Shown piece after piece: positions 33,918 to 41,300 of a stretch of DNA of 64,000 nucleotides; position 1 is the stretch's first letter; each line of letters opens with the position of its first letter. The translations under genes and the position numbers were made by a program. The stretch is from Pseudoxanthomonas wuyuanensis (GTDB lineage: Bacteria; Pseudomonadota; Gammaproteobacteria; Xanthomonadales; Xanthomonadaceae): the NCBI RefSeq assembly GCF_900215535.1, contig NZ_OCND01000004.1, positions 310,001-374,000 on the forward strand. The letters are read 5' to 3'. The notes beneath the pieces were generated by a model, which worked only from the letters and a program-made list of their open reading frames with translations, was not told the origin of the DNA and did no database searches.

Positions 33918-35318
33918 ATGCTGAAAACGAATCATGAAACCGGAATGCTATCAGAGGCCGTCGCCTGGCGGTCGCGCGATCTGGCCGTGCTGTGGCATCC
34001 ATGCACGCAAATGCGCGAACACCCCGACGTACTGCCGCTGCTGCCGATCGCGCGCGGCGAAGGCGCCTGGCTGCTCGGCTACGACGGCCGTCGCTACCTG
34101 GATGCGGTCAGCAGTTGGTGGACCAATCTGTTCGGCCATGCCGAGCCGCGCATCGCCGGCGCCATCGCCTATCAGGCCGGACGACTGGAACAGGTCATCC
34201 TGGCCGGGTTCAGCCACGCGCCGGCGGTGGAACTGGCCGAACGGCTGCTGGCGATCGCCCCGCGCCAGCCGGACCGCGCGCCGCTGGCCAAGGTGTTCTA
34301 TGCCGACAACGGTTCGGCCGGCGTCGAAGTCGCGCTGAAGATGGCGTTCCACTATTTCCACAACCGCGGCGAAACCCGGCGGCGCAGGTTCATCGCGCTT
34401 GAAAACGGCTATCACGGCGAGACCATCGGCGCGCTGGCGGTCGGCGATATTCCGTTGTACCGGCGCGTCTATGCGCCGCTGCTGGCCGAAGCCCTGTTCG
34501 CGCCTTCGCCGGATGCCTACCTGGCCCGGGATGGCGAAACGGCGGCCGATGTCGCCCATCGCGCGGCCGACGCGCTGGCGGATCTGCTGGACCGGCATCC
34601 GGGCGAGATCTGCGCGCTGATCCTGGAGCCGCGGGTGCAATGCGCCGGCGGCATGCGCATGCACCATCCGGATTACCTGCGGCGGGTACGCCAGTTGTGC
34701 GATGCCAATGGCGTGCTGCTGATCGCCGATGAGATCGCCACCGGCTTCGGCCGCACCGGCACGCTGTTCGCCTGCGAACAGAGCCAGGCGATGCCGGACC
34801 TGCTGTGCCTGTCGAAGGGGCTGACCGGCGGCTTCCTGCCGCTGGCCGCGGTGCTCGCCACCCAGGAAATCTACGATGCCTTCCTGGACGATTCGCGCGA
34901 GCGCGCCTTCCTGCATTCGCACAGCTACACCGGCAATCCGCTGGCGTGCGCGGCGGCGCTGGCGACGCTGCGGATATTCGACGAGGACCGGATACTGGAA
35001 CGCAATCGCACCACCGCGGCGAAGATGGCGGCATTGGCCGCGCCTTTCGCCGATCATCGGCATGTGGCCGACGTTCGCCAGGCCGGCATGATCGTCGCCT
35101 TCGAATTGGCCCGCGACGTCCGCAACCGCGAGCCCTTCCCGGCCGCCGACCGCGTCGGCCTGCGCGCCTACCGCGCGGCACTGGCGCGCGGCGTGGTGTT
35201 GCGCCCGCTGGGCGACGTGCTGTACTGGATGCCGCCCTATTGCATCGACGACGCGCAGTTGGCCCTGCTGGCGCAAACCACACGTACCGCCATCGACGAG
35301 GCCACCGCATGCGCATGA
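33918..35318 (+). CDS. bioA: Adenosylmethionine-8-amino-7-oxononanoate aminotransferase BioA
   Basis: 466 residues from ATG 33918; an in-frame ATG at 33945 is an alternative nearer the usual N-terminus. This PLP enzyme uses SAM as amino donor to make diaminopelargonic acid in biotin synthesis. Conserved stretches are LWHPCTQM, SWWTNLFGHAEPRI, FYADNGSAGVEVALKMAF, ENGYHGETIGALAVGD, LLIADEIATGFGRTGTLFAC, CLSKGLTGGFLPLAAVL (PLP lysine) and HSYTGNPLACAAALATL. Coupled with rsmE downstream by overlapping start and stop. No other biotin gene is in the window. Confidence 0.94.
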   Translation: MLKTNHETGMLSEAVAWRSRDLAVLWHPCTQMREHPDVLPLLPIARGEGAWLLGYDGRRYLDAVSSWWTNLFGHAEPRIAGAIAYQAGRLEQVILAGFSHAPAVELAERLLAIAPRQPDRAPLAKVFYADNGSAGVEVALKMAFHYFHNRGETRRRRFIALENGYHGETIGALAVGDIPLYRRVYAPLLAEALFAPSPDAYLARDGETAADVAHRAADALADLLDRHPGEICALILEPRVQCAGGMRMHHPDYLRRVRQLCDANGVLLIADEIATGFGRTGTLFACEQSQAMPDLLCLSKGLTGGFLPLAAVLATQEIYDAFLDDSRERAFLHSHSYTGNPLACAAALATLRIFDEDRILERNRTTAAKMAALAAPFADHRHVADVRQAGMIVAFELARDVRNREPFPAADRVGLRAYRAALARGVVLRPLGDVLYWMPPYCIDDAQLALLAQTTRTAIDEATACA

Positions 35319-36043
35319 CCCGCTGCCATGTCGAACTGTCGCTGACGCCGGGCGCAACGGTGACGTTGCCCGAATCCGCGGCCGGCCACCTTACCCGCGT
35401 GCTGCGGCTGCGCGAAGGCGATGAATGCGTGCTGTTCAATGGCGACGGCCACGACTATGCCGCCCGCATCGTTGCCGCCGGCAAGCGCGAAACGCTGGCC
35501 GAGGTGCTGAACGCGACGCCGGTGGAAAACGAATCGCCGCTGCGTATCGCGCTGGTGCAAGGCGTGGCCCGCGGCGAAAAGATGGATCTGATCCTGCAGA
35601 AGGCCACCGAACTGGGCGTTGCCGCATTCGTCCCGGTCATCGCCGAGCGCACCGAGGTCAAGCTGGACGCAGAACGCGCGCAGAAGCGGCTGGCGCATTG
35701 GCGCAGCGTGGTTGTCGCCGCCTGCGAGCAGAGCGGCCGGGCGGTGGTTCCGCCGGTTGCGCCCGCGAGCGCTTTGGCGCAGTTGGGTGGGCAGATCGAT
35801 GCTGAAAGCCTGCGTCTGACGCTGGACCCGTCCGGCGAGTTCGCGTTGTCCACGCTGCCTGCCCCGGCGGCGATGGCGCTCACCATCGCCATCGGTCCCG
35901 AGGGCGGCTGGTCGCCGCGCGATCGCAGCGTCCTGCAGTCGATGGGGTTTTCCGGCCTGCGCCTGGGCCCACGCGTGCTGCGCACCGAAACCGCCGGCCT
36001 GGCGGCGATCGCCGCATTGCAGTCGCGGTTCGGCGATTTCTGA
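35309..36043 (+). CDS. rsmE: 16S rRNA (uracil-1498-N3)-methyltransferase RsmE
   Basis: 244 residues from ATG 35309; a second ATG at 35315 forms an ATGA overlap with the bioA stop and could be the real start. It methylates N3 of U1498 in the decoding region. An N-terminal PUA-like domain (GHLTRVLRLREGDECVLFNG) precedes the SPOUT knot: GEKMDLILQKATELGVAAFVPV, then AIGPEGGWSPRD and LRLGPRVLRTETAGLAA, the knot that binds SAM. Length is typical (about 243). Confidence 0.94.
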   Translation: MRMTRCHVELSLTPGATVTLPESAAGHLTRVLRLREGDECVLFNGDGHDYAARIVAAGKRETLAEVLNATPVENESPLRIALVQGVARGEKMDLILQKATELGVAAFVPVIAERTEVKLDAERAQKRLAHWRSVVVAACEQSGRAVVPPVAPASALAQLGGQIDAESLRLTLDPSGEFALSTLPAPAAMALTIAIGPEGGWSPRDRSVLQSMGFSGLRLGPRVLRTETAGLAAIAALQSRFGDF

Positions 36044-36119
36044 TCGCGCCGGCGCGCCTGGGGCGCGTCATCCCCCCGTAGCAGGCGGGCTCCGCAAATC
36101 CCTCACGGCAGAAACCCGC

Positions 36120-36491
36120 TCAACGCCAGTTCTGCAGTTCCTCGGCAGTGATCCGGCCATCGCGGTTGCTGTCGACCAGCTTGAACTCGCTGCTCAGCGC
36201 ATGGCTTTCCGGCACTTCGTCGCGGGTCAGCACGCCGTCGCCGTTGGCGTCCAGATCGGCGATGCGCACCCGGTAATCGCTGATGTTCGGAACGGTTTGC
36301 GGCTGCCCCCAGGTCAGCGTCACCGGCCCTCTGGGGTCCTGCAACTGCACGCTTTGCCGGCCTGGCGGCAGCTCCGCCTGATAGGTGAGCGCCGATTGGC
36401 TGGCCGGCGCAGTCTCGGTTGGCAGCGGGGTTTGCGCGAAAGCGCCGCCACTGATCAACACGGCAAAGGGAATCGCATAAATCGCTTTCAT
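36120..36491 (-). CDS. Exported EF-hand domain protein
   Basis: 123 residues from ATG 36491. Signal peptide (AIYAIPFAVLISGGAFAQ), then a Pro/Gln-rich middle. Two calcium-binding EF loops close the protein: DLDANGDGVLTRDE at about 78-91 and DSNRDGRITAEE at about 107-118. It is probably a periplasmic calcium-binding protein of unknown role. It is alone on the minus strand, convergent with rsmE. Confidence 0.8.
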   Translation of the reverse strand: MKAIYAIPFAVLISGGAFAQTPLPTETAPASQSALTYQAELPPGRQSVQLQDPRGPVTLTWGQPQTVPNISDYRVRIADLDANGDGVLTRDEVPESHALSSEFKLVDSNRDGRITAEELQNWR

Positions 36492-36635
36492 GGCGCCCTC
36501 CTCGGATCTGACCATCGGACCATGTCACCGCCATTGCGAATCGGTACTGAACCGCAGGTGCGGCCACCAAACAGCGTTCAGCCTGCCTGGAATCCGGTCG
36601 CTTCCGCCAGCGGACAGCTTGCCGCAAGCGCTCCC

Positions 36636-37106
36636 TCAGGCTGCTTTCGCCAGCGCGTCGCCAATCATGATTTCGACGCTTTCCAGATCCGGCAGCAATG
36701 CGCCTTCCTCGCCCAGCAGCACGCGCATCTGCACGCCCGGCGGCAGATCCTCCTCGGTCGCGTCGGCCAGCAGGCCGTCGCGGGGCACCGACACCAGGCG
36801 CGGGAACGACGGCGTCAGCAACGCGAAATAGGGCATGGACTCGTTGCCGCTGAGCGTCTTCAGCACCACAATCTTGCTGTTGTGCGCCACCGCATCGCGG
36901 CCCTGCCCGGTCAGATGGGCGAATGCGACCAGCGGCACCTGCCAGCCCTGCCAGTTGATCCGCCCCGGCAACCAGTCCGGTGCGCCGGCAATCGGTTCCA
37001 CCGGTGCGCGCGAAAGCACTTCGGCCACGGTGGCATTGGGCAACAGCAGGCGCTCATTGCCGGACTGCACCAGAATCCCGCGGATTTCGTCGTTGGAATG
37101 GGCCAT
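36636..37106 (-). CDS. chpC: ChpC-like CheW-domain adaptor of the Pil-Chp system
   Basis: 156 residues forming one CheW-like fold: GILVQSGNERLLLPNATVAEVL, WLPGRINWQGWQVPLVAF, KIVVLKTLSGNE, YFALLTPSFPRLVSV. Such adaptors link a chemoreceptor to a CheA-type kinase. It is the last gene of the pilG-pilI-pilJ-chpA-chpB-chpC operon, starting 13 bases after chpB. ChpC is assigned by position as much as by sequence. Confidence 0.82.
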   Translation of the reverse strand: MAHSNDEIRGILVQSGNERLLLPNATVAEVLSRAPVEPIAGAPDWLPGRINWQGWQVPLVAFAHLTGQGRDAVAHNSKIVVLKTLSGNESMPYFALLTPSFPRLVSVPRDGLLADATEEDLPPGVQMRVLLGEEGALLPDLESVEIMIGDALAKAA

Positions 37107-37119
37107 TTCTTTTCCTCTT

Positions 37120-38343
37120 CTACCAACGCTCGATCAGATGCTGGGCCAGTTGCGCCGGCGCCGCCAGTTCGGCGCCATGCGATGCCAGCGCGCGCGACGC
37201 CGCCGGGTCATAGCAGCCATCGGTGGCCTGCCCCTGTACCAGCGCGCCCTGCGCGGCCAGTTCGGCGGCCGGCTGGACCAGCGCCACCTCGGCGCCACTG
37301 AGCAGCAGCACCGCACTGTCGGCCGGCGGCAAGGCCCGAATCAATGCTTTGCCGCCATCGGCATCGCCCGTACGGAAGCCGACTGCGCCGTTGTCCACCG
37401 CCAACGCCAGCTCGGCCGGCACCACGTAGACATTGCCGGGCTCGGCGGCATTGCCCGCTTCGGCCAGCAGCACCGGCATCTGCGCTACCCGCGCCATCTG
37501 CCGGACCAGATTGTCGTAGCGGCCGCCGTCCAGCCGCAGTTGGATCAGCACCGGCCGCGAGAAATCGCGCGGCAGTTCGGCCAACAGCTTGCGCACCGCA
37601 TCGGGGCCGCCGATGCCGGCAAACACCACCACCGCCCCCGGCGTGCGGGAAGCGGCCACCGGTTCCATCTCCATCAGTTCCAGCGTCAAACCGGACTTGG
37701 CGACCTGCGGCAGCGGCGGCGGTTCGCTGGCGATCGATTCGGCCAGCCCGGCCAAGGCAGGCGCCTCATCCTGTTGCAGGCTGCCGGAACCCAGCCACTG
37801 GTCGGCGTCGACCACCTGATCGAAATCCGGCCGGGCGGCCATCCCGGTAAACGCATAGCCATCGCGCGGCAACTCCGATGCGATGTCGGCCGCCTCCTCC
37901 AGATGCAGGCCGATGCCGGCATCGGCATGCAGTTGCGCAGGCGTCGGCGGCAGGCCGGGTTCCAGTTGCGGCGTCGGCTCTTCCTCGCGGCCGGGCGGCA
38001 ATACGTCATGGTGGCCGTGCAGCTTGGCCGCCAGATGCCTGGCCCAGCGCTGCGACTCCCAACCCTCGCGGCGCGCGGCCAGTTCGGCCTCGTCGAAGAT
38101 CACCGCGATGTCCGGGTCGTGCAGCACCGCCTCCAGCCGCGAAAGGCCTTCCTCGATGGCCGGCTCCAGCGCGATCAGCACCACCTGCGGCGCGCTGTCG
38201 CCCAGGGTCTGGGCATCGATGCCGTTGGGATCGTCTTCCAGCACGATTTCGGCGCCGGACTCGTGCAGTGCGGTCCGCAGCTGCTCGCGCGCACGGCCCT
38301 CGCGCGCCAGCAGCGCTACCCGTTTGGACTCACTCGCGGACAC
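37120..38343 (-). CDS. chpB: ChpB-like CheB-fold protein lacking catalytic residues
   Basis: 407 residues. The N-terminal 120 residues look like a receiver domain, but the acceptor region reads VVLIALEPAIEEG without the usual aspartate. A low-complexity linker follows. The C-terminal 190 residues follow the CheB methylesterase pattern (AGIGGPDAVRKLLAELPRDF, then LAEAGNAAEPGNVYVVPAEL). The serine of GASTGG, the histidine of QHMP and the aspartate of GMGxDG are all absent. It is probably a structural or regulatory pseudoenzyme of the Pil-Chp system. It overlaps chpA by 14 bases. Confidence 0.78.
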   Translation of the reverse strand: MSASESKRVALLAREGRAREQLRTALHESGAEIVLEDDPNGIDAQTLGDSAPQVVLIALEPAIEEGLSRLEAVLHDPDIAVIFDEAELAARREGWESQRWARHLAAKLHGHHDVLPPGREEEPTPQLEPGLPPTPAQLHADAGIGLHLEEAADIASELPRDGYAFTGMAARPDFDQVVDADQWLGSGSLQQDEAPALAGLAESIASEPPPLPQVAKSGLTLELMEMEPVAASRTPGAVVVFAGIGGPDAVRKLLAELPRDFSRPVLIQLRLDGGRYDNLVRQMARVAQMPVLLAEAGNAAEPGNVYVVPAELALAVDNGAVGFRTGDADGGKALIRALPPADSAVLLLSGAEVALVQPAAELAAQGALVQGQATDGCYDPAASRALASHGAELAAPAQLAQHLIERW

Positions 38344-41300
38344 GGGCGATTCCCAGCAAATCGTAAACGTTGCGCATCAAATCCAGCTCCTGATAGGGCT
38401 TGCCCAGGTACCGCTGCACGCCGATATCAAAAGCGCGCTGGCGGTGCTTGTCGCCGGTACGCGAGGTAATCATCACGATCGGCACATCCTTGAACCTTGC
38501 ATCGGCCTTCATTGCGGTGGCCAATTCGTAGCCGTCCATGCGCGGCATTTCGATGTCCAGCAGCATCAGGTCGGGTACGCGCTCCTCCAGCTTCTCCAGC
38601 GCCTCCACACCATCGCGCGCCGCGGTGACCTCGAAGTTGTGGCGCTCCAGCACGCGGCCGGTGACCTTGCGCATGGTCAGCGAATCGTCGACCACCATCA
38701 CCAGCGGCACGCGGCGCTGTTCCTGCACCGGCGCATGCGCGGCCGGCTGCTGCGGCTGGGCCAGATGGCGGCGCACCAACGGCGCGACGTCGAGAATCAC
38801 CACGATGCTGCCGTCGCCGGTGATGGTGGCGCCGTAGATGCCGGGAATCGAAGCGATTTGCGGACCGACCGCCTTGACCACGATTTCGCGATTGCCGAGC
38901 ACGGCATCCACCGCCACCGCGACGCGCAGATCGCCTGCGCGCACCAGCAGCAGCGGCACCTGCGGCTGGCCCTCGGCGCGCGCCGGCGCATGGCCTACCA
39001 GGGTGCCGAGATTGTGCAGGGCGTAGTCTTCGCCGCCGTAGTGGTAGGCGCCGCCTTCGGCTTCGAAGCGCTCGCGGCTGATGCGGCCGATGCCGCTGAC
39101 CGCCGCCACCGGCACCGCGAACTGGGTTTCGCCGATCTGCACGAATACCGCCTGGGTCACCGCCAGCGTCTGCGGCAGTCGCAACGTGAACGTCGCGCCC
39201 TGATTCGGTTGCGAGTCGATATCCAGCGAGCCGCCGAGCTGGCGCACCTCGTTGTAGACCACGTCCATGCCGACGCCGCGGCCGGCCAGCTGGCTGACGC
39301 TGTCGTAGGTGCTGAAGCCCGGCTCCAGGATCATCCGGTCCAGATCCACGTCGGCCAGCTTTACGCCCGGCTGCAGCAAGCCGCGCTCTTCGGCGCGCCG
39401 GCGAATCGCCTCGCGGTTGAGCCCGGCGCCGTCGTCGGAAACCCGCAGCACCATTTCCGAGCCTTCGCGGCGCAGGGTGACCCGCACGCTGCCTTCCTCG
39501 GGCTTGCCGGCCTTGCGGCGCGCTTCCGGCGCTTCCAGGCCGTGCGCGACCGAATTGCGCAGCAGATGCTCCAGCGGAGCGGTCATGCGTTCGAGCACGT
39601 TGCGATCGAGTTCGCCGTGGGTGCCATCCAACTGCAGGCGGACATGCTTGCCGGTGTCGGCCGCTGCCTGGCGCAGTACCCGGCGCAAACGCGGCACGAT
39701 GCCCTCGAACGGCACCATGCGCGCGCGCATCAGTCCATCCTGCAACTCGGAGCTGACCCGCGACTGCTGGTGCAGCAGGCTGTCGTACTGGCGCGCCAGA
39801 TCGTCCAGCACGCCCTGCAGGCCGCTCAAGTCGGCGGCCGATTCGGCCAGCGCACGGCTGAGTTGCTGCAACGTGGAGAAGCGGTCCAGTTCCAGCGGAT
39901 CGAAGGTCGGGTCCTGCTTGTCCCCCTCGCGCTGGTAGCGCGCGACGATCTGCGCCTCGGTTTCCAGATCCAGGCGGCGCAGCTGATCGTGCAGACGGAT
40001 GTTGGTGCGATCCAGTTCGCCCATCGCGCCGCGGAAAGCGCCCAGCTGCTGCTCCAGGCGGGCGCGGTAGATGGCCACCTCACCGGCATGGTTGACCAGG
40101 CGGTCCAGCAGATCGGCGCGCACGCGCACCTGTTCCTGCTGCTGGCTGCTGGGGAAGAATTCCTCTTCCGGCTGCACGAATTCGGTTTCCACCGGTGCCG
40201 ACAACGGCGCCAGTTCCACCGCCGGCGCCAGCGCCGCTGCCGCGGCGGGCTCCTGCGCGGCAGGTGCCTGCAAACCGCGCGCGTGCGCATTGAACTCGGC
40301 GATCAACTGTTCCGGAATACCGACCGAGCGGTGGTTGCCGACCCGCTTAACCAAGCCATGCAGATGGTCGAAGCCGCGCTCGAGCAGGTGTATGCCGGCG
40401 TTGTCCAGTTCGGTGCGCTGGGCGACGATCGATTCGAGCATCGATTCGATGGCATGGCCGAGATCGCCGATGGCATGGATGCCCGCCATCCGGGCGCCGC
40501 CCTTCAGCGTGTGCAGATCGCGTTGCAGCCCGGTCACCGGCGTGCGGTCGTCCGGGGTCTCGCGCAGCTTGGCCAGCAGACCATCGGAATGATCGAGCAG
40601 GTCGTTGCCTTCCTCGACGAAGATGTCGACCAGATCCAGATCCAGTCCGGTCGGGTCCAGCGCGTCGTCGGGTTGATCGACCGAAGGCTGCGCCTCGTCC
40701 CCGGCAACCCCCGTCTCCAGCTGGTCGGCGGCTGCATCGACCGCTTCCAGCGCTTCGACCGGCGTTTCGCCTGCGGTCGGCGCCGGCAATTCGGTTTCGA
40801 CGGCCGGCGCCGCATCGACGGCTTCCGGCTCGGCCACCGTTTCCGGCGCAACGTCGTAGTTCGGCGTTTCCGCTTCCGAGTCCTCCGCGTGCGCGATGGT
40901 CGACGCTTGCGGTTCGGGTGCTTCGATGTTCTCTACGACACCCACCGTTTCGGCGGCGGTATCGACCGCGCTCGAATCGCTGCCCGCTGCAACGGCTTCT
41001 TCGGCATCGGCTTGCGGCGACGGTTCCTCCGCTTCCGCGGCGATCCCGGCGGCCTGCCACTCATCGGCTTCGGGCGCAGTTTCAACCACGTCCGCAGTAA
41101 CGATATCGGATGCTGCGATGCCGAACGCTTCGGTGTCGATGGACACCGATCGGTCTTCGTCGAACTCCTGCGCAGATTGGCCGGTCGCTGGCGCAACCGG
41201 CTCGGCGATATCTTGCTCCAGCGACTCGAGGGTGATTTCCTCGACCGTGAGGCCGGCATCGGCGTCGGCTTCGTCGGCATCGTCGGCAGGAGCGGCAGCG

